Below, in pieces: positions 45,579 through 54,290 of a DNA stretch of 64,000 nt. Below the pieces are notes generated by a model. It had not been told where the DNA came from, did not search any database, and worked only from the letters and a program-made list of their open reading frames with translations. The translations under genes were made by a program, and so were the position numbers. Origin of the DNA: Synechococcus sp. MU1617. GTDB taxonomy: Bacteria; Cyanobacteriota; Cyanobacteriia; PCC-6307; Cyanobiaceae. Positions within the stretch are counted from its first letter, which is position 1, and every line of letters begins with the position of its first letter. Where the stretch lies: contig NZ_VTLB01000002.1 of the NCBI RefSeq assembly GCF_020514235.1, positions 372,001-436,000 of the forward strand, given 5' to 3'.

Positions 45579-46112
45579 TCAGTAGCGCGCAAAGACGGAG
45601 GTTGTTCCGTCATGGGCAATGGCGAGCACCTCGAAACGTTTAGCCTCGACGCCAGCCACCTCCATCCCGGGAGAACCCACTGGCATCCCTGGAACAGTCA
45701 AGCCTCGGATATTGGGCCGTTCGATCAAAAGACGCTTGATCGAAGAAGCAGGCACATGCCCTTCAATGACATAACCCTCCACCACCGCGGTATGGCAAGA
45801 AGCCTGTTGAGGGCTTACACCACGCGCCTTCTTCACGGCATCCATGTCCTCGGTGACATGGTCCTCAATGCGGTATCCCGCTGAAGCGATGTGGGATCCC
45901 CATGACGTACAGCAACCGCAACTCGCCGATCGATACACCGTTATCTGTGGCCCGGTCGCACCACTAGTGACGGGCATCTCACCATCCCCTTTCGCATCAC
46001 CATGCGCCTCAACCGGTTGACTCGCTGAAAGCAGAGAGACGACCACGAAGGCTCCGACCAAGCTCTGTCGCAAGGCAGTTGAACACAGGTGCGCAAAACG
46101 CGAAGCCTTCAT
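45579..46112 (-). CDS. Exported DUF411 metal-binding protein
   Basis: A 177-residue protein. The signal peptide (LVGAFVVVSLLSASQPVEA) is followed by a His/Asp-containing stretch and the DUF411 domain: VYRSASCGCCTSWGSHIASA has the CGCC metal motif at residues 65-68, and PQQASCHTAVVEGYVIEGHV has the second Cys-His pair. VPGMPVGSPGMEV gives the Met-rich loop. DUF411 proteins are periplasmic and tied to copper handling. The ATG at 46112 precedes the signal peptide. A weak hairpin AGCGGT/ACCGCT (45559-45579) lies in the gap to the convergent operon. Confidence 0.88.
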   Translation of the reverse strand: MKASRFAHLCSTALRQSLVGAFVVVSLLSASQPVEAHGDAKGDGEMPVTSGATGPQITVYRSASCGCCTSWGSHIASAGYRIEDHVTEDMDAVKKARGVSPQQASCHTAVVEGYVIEGHVPASSIKRLLIERPNIRGLTVPGMPVGSPGMEVAGVEAKRFEVLAIAHDGTTSVFARY

Positions 46113-46263
46113 GGATTCCTTTAGGAGACAAATGAGATCAAGCTCCGCATTATCGCGAGTTGAGCTTTGTCCAGACCAGTTCCAGGCTCTTGCTGGCATC
46201 GATGCGCAGACAGCACGAATCGTGCTGGAGAACTCGGTAGCTCTGAAGGTGGATAACTCGGGG

Positions 46264-46319
46264 CTTTATTGAGTTCAGCGTCGGCCTTCATGGCATGCGC
46301 TGACTACCCATCAATAAAG
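46264..46319. promoter_or_regulatory. Inverted repeat upstream of the small recombinase
   Basis: CTTTATTGA (46264-46272) and TCAATAAAG (46311-46319) are a perfect 9-bp inverted pair, 38 bp apart, ending 32 bp before the recombinase start. Paired sites of this kind next to a resolvase gene can be a recombination (res) site or an operator. The 240-bp gap from 46113 to 46351 holds no other feature that I can support. Confidence 0.4.
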
Positions 46320-46351
46320 TTCGCTGTTACAGGTTCAACCGACGTAGACTT

Positions 46352-47125
46352 GTGGAACAACCGACTGGATTCCCGTTGTCTTTGCCTGATCGTCCTCTGA
46401 GTCCGAGTCGTTGGCTGGCCTACTACCGGGTCAGTACAGATCGCCAGGGAAACTCCGGCCTGGGCCTCGAAGCGCAGCGGGCCAAGGTTGAAGTAATGGC
46501 TTCCGAGCGGGGGGCTGTGATTGCGGCTGAATTCGTGGAGGTTGAGAGCGGTCGGAAGAACGATCGTCCTCAGTTGGCCGCGGCTCTGGCTCAGGCTCGC
46601 GCGGAGAAGGCTGTCATTGCTGTTGCCAAGATCGATCGTCTGGCTCGTGATGCTGGCTTCGTCTTGAAGCTCGCCAACGAGGCAGAAAAGAACGGGATGG
46701 GTGGCTTCATCTTCTGCGACTTGCCAGACATTGATGCCACCACCAGTGCTGGTCGGATGGTTCTCACGATGATGGCCAGCGTTGCTGAGTTCGAGGCACG
46801 TCGGATCAGCGAGCGAACTAAAGAAGCGTTGGCCGCGGCCAAGGCCCGAGGCGTGTGTCTTGGGGGGTACCGGGAAGGTGCTGCTCAGAAGGCGTCGGAG
46901 CGCAAGCAGAAGGCCATTGCTGAGGCGGAGGGACTGCGCGGGGTTCTTGAGCCAATGGTTCGTGCAGGCTTGAGCTACAGGGCCATGGCTGATGCGCTTG
47001 CAGGGGTTGGCAAGCTCAGCAGCACGGGAAAGCCACTGGCTCCGGCGCAGATCGGTCGGATCCTGCAGCGCTTGGGTTTGTCGGGAAAGCTGCTGGGCAG
47101 TGACCAGGCTTGGGTCGCTGCCTGA
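46352..47125 (+). CDS. Small serine recombinase (resolvase/invertase family)
   Basis: A 257-residue protein. The catalytic domain starts WLAYYRVSTDRQGNSGLGLE with Ser28. VAKIDRLARDAGFVLKLANE carries the conserved Arg residues, and TSAGRMVLTMMASVAEFEAR with RISERTKEAL makes the dimer helix. A C-terminal HTH region (LSYRAMADALAGVGKLSSTG, APAQIGRILQRL) is present. It lacks the zinc ribbon and long tail of the integrase at the other end. The GTG start is used. The stop overlaps the mutY start (TGATG), so mutY is translated from this message. It may act as a resolvase for the element or be the relic of a second insertion. Confidence 0.92.
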   Translation: MEQPTGFPLSLPDRPLSPSRWLAYYRVSTDRQGNSGLGLEAQRAKVEVMASERGAVIAAEFVEVESGRKNDRPQLAAALAQARAEKAVIAVAKIDRLARDAGFVLKLANEAEKNGMGGFIFCDLPDIDATTSAGRMVLTMMASVAEFEARRISERTKEALAAAKARGVCLGGYREGAAQKASERKQKAIAEAEGLRGVLEPMVRAGLSYRAMADALAGVGKLSSTGKPLAPAQIGRILQRLGLSGKLLGSDQAWVAA

Positions 47126-48282
47126 TGGGTCAACGACGCAGCGCTGAGCATCGCGACTTCAGTCCTCTAGCGGCTGAGCTCAGTCACTCCCTGCTGGCCT
47201 GGTGGGAAGTCCACGGCCGGAAGGATCCTGCGCTGAAGCCGTGGATGTTCACCAAGGACGGAAGGTGGCCCGAGCCCCATGAACATCTCAATGTCCTGGA
47301 GTGCTGGATTGCCGAGGTGATGCTGCAGCAGACCCAGTTGGCCGTGGCGCTCCCCTACTGGAGGCGCTGGATGGCGGTGTTTCCCACTGTGGAGGCCGTG
47401 GCCGCGGCGTCTCTGGATGAGGTGCGGTTGCAGTGGCAGGGCCTGGGGTATTACTCGCGGGCGCGTCGGCTGCATGAGGCAGCGCAACTGCTGGTGGGCC
47501 ACCCGTGGCCGCACAGCTTGGAGGTTTGGATGGCCTTGCCGGGCATCGGCCGCACCACCGCCGGCAGCATCCTCTCCAGTGCCTTCAATGCACCGTTGCC
47601 GATCTTGGATGGCAACGTCAAACGGGTGCTGGCGCGATTGACGGCCCATCCGCGTCCTCCGGCCCGCGACGACGCCCTGTTCTGGCGCTGGAGCGAGGCC
47701 TTGCTCGATCCGCTGCGGCCGCGGGATACCAACCAGGCGCTGATGGATCTGGGGGCCACGCTTTGCACCCCCCGCCAGCCGGACTGCCACCGCTGCCCCT
47801 GGCAATCCCACTGCGCTGCTTACGCTGCCGGCGATCCCCGCCGTTGGCCCGTGACCGATGCCCCCAAGCCCCTGCCTTTCCAGGTGATCGGCGTGGGTGT
47901 CGTGCTCAACGCGCAGGGTGAGGTGTTGATCGACCAGCGCTTGGAGGAAGGCCTGCTGGGGGGGATGTGGGAGTTCCCAGGTGGCAAACAGGAGCAGGGC
48001 GAAACGATCGAAACCTGCATTGCCCGTGAGCTCACGGAAGAGCTCGGCATTGCGGTGACGGTGGGCGCTGAACTAATCACTGTTGATCACGCCTACAGCC
48101 ACAAGAAGCTGCGCTTTGTGGTGCATCTCTGCGACTGGGTGTCGGGGGAGCCGCAGCCCCTCGCGAGTCAGCAGGTGCGTTGGGTGCGGCCAGATGACCT
48201 GGGGAATTACGCCTTTCCAGCCGCCAATGCTCGGATCATTGAGGCGCTGCTTGGCAGGTTGGGCGGCTCTGCCCACCCTTAG
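47125..48282 (+). CDS. mutY: A/G-specific adenine glycosylase MutY, with element-derived 5' end
   Basis: Removes A opposite 8-oxoG. The 385-residue protein has the catalytic Glu64 in WIAEVMLQQTQ, the HhH motif MALPGIGRTTAGSI with the catalytic Asp in PILDGNVKRVLARL, the 4Fe-4S loop CTPRQPDCHRCPWQSHC, and a C-terminal NUDIX-like domain (GGMWEFPGGKQEQGE). The ATG overlaps the recombinase stop. Codons 1 to about 66 lie on the element side of the repeat at 47304-47323 and differ clearly from the native remnant at 37603. The chimera is intact at every catalytic site, so function is probably kept. Confidence 0.95.
   Translation: MGQRRSAEHRDFSPLAAELSHSLLAWWEVHGRKDPALKPWMFTKDGRWPEPHEHLNVLECWIAEVMLQQTQLAVALPYWRRWMAVFPTVEAVAAASLDEVRLQWQGLGYYSRARRLHEAAQLLVGHPWPHSLEVWMALPGIGRTTAGSILSSAFNAPLPILDGNVKRVLARLTAHPRPPARDDALFWRWSEALLDPLRPRDTNQALMDLGATLCTPRQPDCHRCPWQSHCAAYAAGDPRRWPVTDAPKPLPFQVIGVGVVLNAQGEVLIDQRLEEGLLGGMWEFPGGKQEQGETIETCIARELTEELGIAVTVGAELITVDHAYSHKKLRFVVHLCDWVSGEPQPLASQQVRWVRPDDLGNYAFPAANARIIEALLGRLGGSAHP
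47304..47323 (+). repeat. attR: right junction of the mutY element
   Basis: CTGGATTGCCGAGGTGATGC, matching 37746-37765 with one mismatch. Here it lies inside the open mutY frame and codes for the residues just before and including catalytic Glu64. To its left is the element-borne 5' segment; to its right is the native mutY body. Confidence 0.8.
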
Positions 48283-48303
48283 GGAAGGTCCTGATGCGGT
48301 CGG

Positions 48304-49260
48304 ATGGCGCTTGGTCCCGTTGTCGTCTGTCTTGGTGAAGCCCTGATCGATCGGCTTGGGCCGCCTGGAGGTGATCCGGCGGTGGATCGGCCGGTGGACG
48401 ACCGTCTTGGAGGAGCACCGGCGAATCTGGCCTGTGGCTTGGCTCGCTTGGGGACCCCCGTGGCGTTTGCCGGTCGCTTGGGGCAGGACGCCATTGGCGA
48501 GGCTTTTTCCAGGTTGTTTGCTGAGCGCGGTCTGCAGACCGCGCTGCTGCAGCGCGATGGTGAGCGTCCCAGTCGAATCGTGCTGGTGCGCCGTGCGCGG
48601 GATGGGGAACGGCAGTTCCAGGGCTTTGCCGGGGATGAAGGGGCGGGTTTCGCGGACCAGGCTCTGGAGCCGGCTGCCCTACCCCAGGCCCGATGGTTGT
48701 TGATCGGCACGCTGCCGCTGGCGGCACCCATGTCGGCCTCGGCCCTGCTGTCGGCCGTGCGCCAGGCCCGGAGCCAGGGCACGGCGATTGCCCTCGATGT
48801 GAACTGGCGTCCCACGTTTTGGGATGCCACGGCTGATCCCGAGGCGGGACCATCCGCAGCGGCGAAGGCCGCGATTCAACCGCTTCTGGACCAGGCGGCC
48901 CTGATCAAGTTGGCGCGGGAGGAAGCGCTCTGGTTCTTCAACAGCGACGATCCCGGTGCGATTCAGCAGGCCTTGCCCCAGCGGCCCGATGTGGTGGTCA
49001 CCGATGGAGCAGCCCCGGTGCGCTGGCAGTTGGCTGATGAATCGGGTCAACAGGCTGCCTTTCAGCCCCCCGCCGTCGTTGACACCACTGGTGCTGGCGA
49101 TGCCTTCACGGCTGGACTGTTGCACCGGTGGGCCGCCGCGCCCCATGAGCGCATCCGTTTTGCGGCCGCCTGTGGTGCCTTGGTCTGCGCTGGTGCTGGT
49201 GGCATTGATCCCCAGCCCACGCAAGCTCAGGTGGAGGCGTTCCTGGGGGGGGTGAGCTGA
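48304..49260 (+). CDS. PfkB-family carbohydrate kinase
   Basis: A 318-residue ribokinase-fold sugar kinase. The N-terminal part has VVCLGEALIDRLGP and GGAPANLACGLARLGTPVAF (substrate-binding GG motif). The C-terminal VDTTGAGDAFTAGLLHR gives the anion hole and catalytic Asp. The overall pattern is closest to fructokinases, but the exact sugar is not proven. It lies 21 bp behind mutY and overlaps the convergent tsaE by 34 bp. Confidence 0.88.
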   Translation: MALGPVVVCLGEALIDRLGPPGGDPAVDRPVDDRLGGAPANLACGLARLGTPVAFAGRLGQDAIGEAFSRLFAERGLQTALLQRDGERPSRIVLVRRARDGERQFQGFAGDEGAGFADQALEPAALPQARWLLIGTLPLAAPMSASALLSAVRQARSQGTAIALDVNWRPTFWDATADPEAGPSAAAKAAIQPLLDQAALIKLAREEALWFFNSDDPGAIQQALPQRPDVVVTDGAAPVRWQLADESGQQAAFQPPAVVDTTGAGDAFTAGLLHRWAAAPHERIRFAAACGALVCAGAGGIDPQPTQAQVEAFLGGVS

Positions 49261-49742
49261 GCCAGTCGGCCCTCGTCCTGGTGACGCAGATCGAGCCGCC
49301 AGGCTTCCGGCAGGTCGAGGCCAAGCCGTTCTGGCCACTCCACCGCCATCAACGCCCCTGCTGCGCGCGCCTCTTCCTCCTCCTGCAGAAACAGCTCATC
49401 GGCGGAAGCCGTGTGCTCCAGGCGATAGAGATCGAGATGCACCAGCTGCGGTGTTCCCTGGGGATAGTGCTGTGCCAAGGCAAAGGTGGGGCTGGTGATC
49501 GGCTCGGCGATCCCGATGCCTTCGGCCAGGCCCTGCACCAGCGATGTTTTGCCGGCCCCCAGGGGGCCACTGAGTAGAAGAATTGCCCCCTGTGGCAGTT
49601 CGCGAGCGAGGGATCGGCCCAGGGCCCGGGTCGTCTCAAGGGTCTCAAGAGCCCAGACATGCCCTGTAGAGTCCGGCTCTAGCGAGCCCGAAGCCTCGGC
49701 GTCTCTGCAGAGATTCAACTCCACGTTTGCTTTAGGGAGCAT
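49227..49742 (-). CDS. tsaE: TsaE, tRNA t6A synthesis ATPase
   Basis: ATPase needed for N6-threonylcarbamoyl-adenosine at A37 of tRNA. Marks are [20 protein letters not shown], then the Walker [45 protein letters not shown] and [12 protein letters not shown]. The start is unclear: the conserved part begins near 49650. ATG at 49742 is the first upstream start before the ahcY start region, but a shorter protein is possible. It overlaps pfkB convergently and is divergent from ahcY. Confidence 0.88.
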   Translation of the reverse strand: MLPKANVELNLCRDAEASGSLEPDSTGHVWALETLETTRALGRSLARELPQGAILLLSGPLGAGKTSLVQGLAEGIGIAEPITSPTFALAQHYPQGTPQLVHLDLYRLEHTASADELFLQEEEEARAAGALMAVEWPERLGLDLPEAWRLDLRHQDEGRLAQLTPPRNAST

Positions 49743-49749
49743 TAAAACC

Positions 49750-51180
<1,431 letters not shown>

Positions 51181-51222
51181 TCACGATCCAGGGGATCCAA
51201 ATCTGATTCTCACTACTGCCCC

Positions 51223-51915
51223 ATGGAAGACTTGCGTTATTCCAGCGCAGTCTCCATGGGGCTTTCTGATCTGATCACACAGCTTCCAGAGTTGATCGGC
51301 CAAGCGGTGGAGGCGAACCAGTGGTTGGGTTACACCGCAATTTTCGCGGCGATGTTTTTGGAGAATCTGTTCCCGCCGATTCCCTCCGAGCTGATCATGC
51401 CCCTCGGGGGTTTCTATGTGCAGCAGGGTCAGCTTGACCTCTTGCCTGTGGTTCTGGCCGGTTTGCTGGGCACCGTTTTCGGTGCTCTGCCCTGGTATGG
51501 GATCGGACGGTTGATCAACGAGGAACGGATCGAAGCTTGGTTGCAACGCCATGGTCGCTGGATTGGCATCAGTGCCGATGAGTTGGCCCGCAGCCGCCGC
51601 TGGTTCAGCCGCTACGGCACCGCCTTGGTGTTCTGGGGGCGTCTGGTGCCTGGTATTCGCACGTTGATCTCAGTTCCAGCAGGCATTGAAATGATGCCGA
51701 TGGCGCCGTTCCTTATCTGGACCACAGCCGGCAGTCTGATCTGGACAGCCCTGCTCACCGTGGCCGGTATGGTTCTAGGAGAGGGCTATAGCAACGTTGA
51801 GCTTTGGATTGACCCTGTCTCCAAGGCAGTGAAGGTGTTGCTGTTGGTGTCGGTTCTGGCTGGCGCGATTTGGGTGGGCCTGCGCATCTGGCGTCGGAAA
51901 TCATCTGTTGATTAA
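51223..51915 (+). CDS. DedA-family membrane protein
   Basis: A 230-residue membrane protein with several hydrophobic segments. FLENLFPPIPSELIMPLGGF is the conserved DedA re-entrant motif. LLGTVFGALPWYGIGRLINE, then FSRYGTALVFWGRLVPGIRT and LISVPAGIEMMPMAPFLIWT match the family core. DedA proteins are linked to polyprenyl-phosphate or lipid recycling and membrane homeostasis. Start at 51223; the ATG at 51256 is also possible. 42 bp after ahcY. Confidence 0.9.
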   Translation: MEDLRYSSAVSMGLSDLITQLPELIGQAVEANQWLGYTAIFAAMFLENLFPPIPSELIMPLGGFYVQQGQLDLLPVVLAGLLGTVFGALPWYGIGRLINEERIEAWLQRHGRWIGISADELARSRRWFSRYGTALVFWGRLVPGIRTLISVPAGIEMMPMAPFLIWTTAGSLIWTALLTVAGMVLGEGYSNVELWIDPVSKAVKVLLLVSVLAGAIWVGLRIWRRKSSVD

Positions 51916-51946
51916 TAATTAATTTAATCACTGCTTGACTCTGGCG

Positions 51947-52612
51947 TCAGATTTCAATGGAATCAAGACTCGTAATCTTTTGTTCATGGTAAAAGTATTT
52001 GAAATCATCAGCATAAATTGTGTTGATGATTTCTAGCGATTCTTGGGTAAAATTCTTCATTGCTGTTTTCGAAAGCTTGTGCCCTTGATTTTTCTCTTTT
52101 GAGATATTGCGTCTAGGTAGTTTGTGTGACTTTAGCTTTGCGCGCTTAGCAACAATCTCAAAATCAGTTTTTATGGTCTCAAATCGTCCGACAAAGTCGA
52201 TCATTGGTATTCCTCTGTCGTCGCAAATAAAGCTAGACTGTGACTGGAAAAACCAGTTCTCTTTATGGTGTAGCAAAAGAAAATCTGTGCATATAAAGTC
52301 GCTAAAACTTTTGTCTTGCCCTGACATGTATTTGTATAAAGAAATTGCCCTTGTATATGGATTTCTTACGAATGAGAATGTGAAGTATTCATCGAGTAGC
52401 TCTTGATTCAAGTAATGGTGGTCTGCATATGCTCTGTAGTTGAGATGGGCTAGTCTTGGTGGCCCAAGTAGGGGATATTCGTTTGCTCTTAAAAGCAGAG
52501 GAGCACGAGTTTTCCATGACAAGCCTAAGTCCTGAAGAAAAGCTAGTTCGATGCTTTGGCCGGCTGTTTTGGGTATATGAATAAAAATCGTTTTGTGTTT
52601 ATGGGAGAGCAT
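51947..52612 (-). CDS. Sulfotransferase family protein
   Basis: A 221-residue protein. TIFIHIPKTAGQSIELAFLQ is the 5'-PSB loop and FTFSFVRNPYTRAISLYKYM the 3'-PB motif of the Sulfotransfer_2 family; IDFVGRFETIKTDFEIVAKR is the closing family block. It is strongly AT-rich between G+C-rich DedA and ssb genes, which suggests a horizontal origin. It stands alone, with no partner glycosyltransferase next to it. Confidence 0.85.
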   Translation of the reverse strand: MLSHKHKTIFIHIPKTAGQSIELAFLQDLGLSWKTRAPLLLRANEYPLLGPPRLAHLNYRAYADHHYLNQELLDEYFTFSFVRNPYTRAISLYKYMSGQDKSFSDFICTDFLLLHHKENWFFQSQSSFICDDRGIPMIDFVGRFETIKTDFEIVAKRAKLKSHKLPRRNISKEKNQGHKLSKTAMKNFTQESLEIINTIYADDFKYFYHEQKITSLDSIEI

Positions 52613-52653
52613 CGTTCGTCTCTATTTAGATTTCAAAATTTTTATTTTGTTGT

Positions 52654-52691
52654 CGCGCCGGTGATCAGTAGGACGACTGATCACCGGCGCG
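52654..52691. terminator. Strong hairpin between ssb and the sulfotransferase gene
   Basis: CGCGCCGGTGATCAGT (52654-52669) and ACTGATCACCGGCGCG (52676-52691) form a perfect 16-bp stem with a 6-nt loop, 22 bp after the ssb stop. No T run follows on either strand, so it may be a terminator or mRNA-stabilising structure for ssb. Confidence 0.5.
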
Positions 52692-52713
52692 AGAGTTTCC
52701 CTGGGAAGGAGGC

Positions 52714-53121
52714 TCAGAAGGGGATGTCCTCATCGGAGGCCTGGCCGCCAAAGCTGCCGGCTGCCTCCTGGCTGTCGCGTTTGGAGCCGAGCAGTTCGAG
52801 CCGGTCAACACGGATCACAGGCTTGCTGCGCTCTTCTCCACTGGCACGGTCGGTCCAGCGATCCAGCTTGAAGCTGCCGATGATGCCGAGCAGGGATCCC
52901 TTCTTCACGTAGTCCGCGGCGACCTGGGCCTGCTTGCCCCAGATCTCAAGGTTGAACCAGTCGGGCTCATCGTCGCGGCTGCGACGGTTCACCGCCATGG
53001 TGAGGTTGGCCACCATGCTGCCTGATTCGAAGTAACGCACTTCGGGATCGCGGCCGGCACGGCCGACGAGGGTGACGGAATTAACGCCCATAGACAATTC
53101 ATCTCCGGAATTTGGATTCAT
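52714..53121 (-). CDS. ssb: Single-stranded DNA-binding protein
   Basis: A 135-residue OB-fold protein. MGVNSVTLVGRAGRDPEVRY starts the core after a short tail; DEPDWFNLEIWGKQAQVAAD, then YVKKGSLLGIIGSFKLDRWT and KPVIRVDRLELLGSK continue it. The C-terminal acidic tip ends DEDIPF, the docking motif for replication and repair partners. An internal ATG would give a 127-residue form that starts directly at the core. Divergent from mreB. Confidence 0.96.
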   Translation of the reverse strand: MNPNSGDELSMGVNSVTLVGRAGRDPEVRYFESGSMVANLTMAVNRRSRDDEPDWFNLEIWGKQAQVAADYVKKGSLLGIIGSFKLDRWTDRASGEERSKPVIRVDRLELLGSKRDSQEAAGSFGGQASDEDIPF

Positions 53122-53233
53122 GATGCGACACCGGTTGGGTGACTGCTTTTAAGGAGTTCCACCCAAGCCGCTGGGTGTAACAGGCAACTGCTAAGAACGC
53201 CCCTATGATCCGGCGGTCTTGACTGCGGTGTCT

Positions 53234-54286
53234 GTGTTCTTTCGTCGTTTCCAGCTGTCGCGCGACATCGGCATCGACCTGGGCACCGCAAACACCCTGA
53301 TCTACGTTTCAGGCCGCGGCATCGTGCTGCAGGAGCCCTCCGTGGTGGCTCTCGACCTCGAGCGAGGCACCACCATGGCCGTGGGCGATGAAGCCAAGTT
53401 GATGCTTGGGCGTACTCCCGGAAACATCCGGGCTGTCCGTCCGCTGCGCGACGGGGTGATTGCGGATTTTGATGCCGCAGAACAGATGCTCAAAACCTTC
53501 ATCACCAAGGGCAATGAGGGGCGCGGCATCATGGCGCCCCGTCTGGTTGTGGGCATTCCCAGTGGTGTGACTGGCGTGGAGCGGCGCGCTGTGCGGGAAG
53601 CAGGTATGGCTGGTGCCCGTGAGGTACACCTGATCGATGAACCGGTGGCAGCCGCCATCGGCGCGGGCCTTCCGGTCACCGAGCCCGTCGGAACAATGAT
53701 TGTTGACATCGGTGGCGGCACCACCGAGGTGGCGGTGTTGAGCCTTGGCGGAACGGTGTTGAGTGAATCCGTGCGTGTTGCCGGTGATGAAATCAGCGAT
53801 TCCATCGGTGTGTATCTCAAAAAGGTGCACAACATGGTGGTGGGCGAGCGGACTGCCGAGGAGATCAAGATCCGCATTGGCTCCGCCTTCCCGGACGACC
53901 AATTCGATCAGCAGTCCATGGATGTGAGGGGTCTGCATCTGCTCTCCGGTTTGCCCCGCACCATCAATCTCAAGGCTGGTGATCTGCGCGAAGCGATCGC
54001 CGAACCGCTCAACGTGATCGTCGAAGCGGTGAAGCGCACGCTGGAGCGCACCCCCCCCGAGCTGGCAGCCGACATCGTGGATCGCGGCATCATGCTGGCC
54101 GGCGGTGGTGCATTGGTGCGGGGCATCAGCGACCTGATCAGCCACGAGACCGGCATCTTTGTGCACATCGCGGAAGATCCACTGCTTTGCGTGGTGAATG
54201 GTTGCGGCCAGGTACTGGAAGATTGGAAGCGTCTGCAGCGGGTGGTCGACACCCCGGAATTCGTCCGCTCCGCCGCAGGCGCCTGA
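53234..54286 (+). CDS. mreB: MreB, actin-like rod-shape protein
   Basis: About 350 residues. DIGIDLGTANTLIYVSGRGI is phosphate loop 1, MIVDIGGGTTEVAVLSLGG phosphate loop 2, and IMLAGGGALVRGISDLI the adenosine motif. HLIDEPVAAAIGAGLPV is also typical. MreB organises the cell-wall elongation machinery under the inner membrane. The GTG at 53234 gives the family's usual start (FFRRFQLSRD); TTG at 53219 is also open. First gene of mreBCD. Confidence 0.96.
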   Translation: MFFRRFQLSRDIGIDLGTANTLIYVSGRGIVLQEPSVVALDLERGTTMAVGDEAKLMLGRTPGNIRAVRPLRDGVIADFDAAEQMLKTFITKGNEGRGIMAPRLVVGIPSGVTGVERRAVREAGMAGAREVHLIDEPVAAAIGAGLPVTEPVGTMIVDIGGGTTEVAVLSLGGTVLSESVRVAGDEISDSIGVYLKKVHNMVVGERTAEEIKIRIGSAFPDDQFDQQSMDVRGLHLLSGLPRTINLKAGDLREAIAEPLNVIVEAVKRTLERTPPELAADIVDRGIMLAGGGALVRGISDLISHETGIFVHIAEDPLLCVVNGCGQVLEDWKRLQRVVDTPEFVRSAAGA

Positions 54287-54290
54287 AGCC

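Larger units (their letters stand above)
37766..47322. mobile_element. 9.6-kb serine-recombinase element integrated in mutY
   Basis: Bounded by a 20-bp near-identical repeat, with the broken native mutY start on the left and an intact, re-headed mutY on the right. Contents: a large serine recombinase 50 bp inside the left end, a CyRepA-like Toprim/helicase protein, two possible small ORFs, a small-terminase-like protein, a metal-response cargo (MerR, DUF305, DUF3721, PepSY-like, DUF411, multicopper-oxidase remnant), a small serine recombinase, and the first ~66 codons of a foreign mutY. It could be an integrative plasmid-like element, a phage satellite, or a composite of two insertions. The boundaries are firm to within about 20 bp; the class is open. 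Confidence 0.85.

Noticed and set aside
49660-49749. Possible SAH riboswitch ahead of ahcY
   Set aside because: The region overlaps the start of tsaE on the other strand, and I could not draw the conserved SAH riboswitch core. A covariance-model search would settle it.
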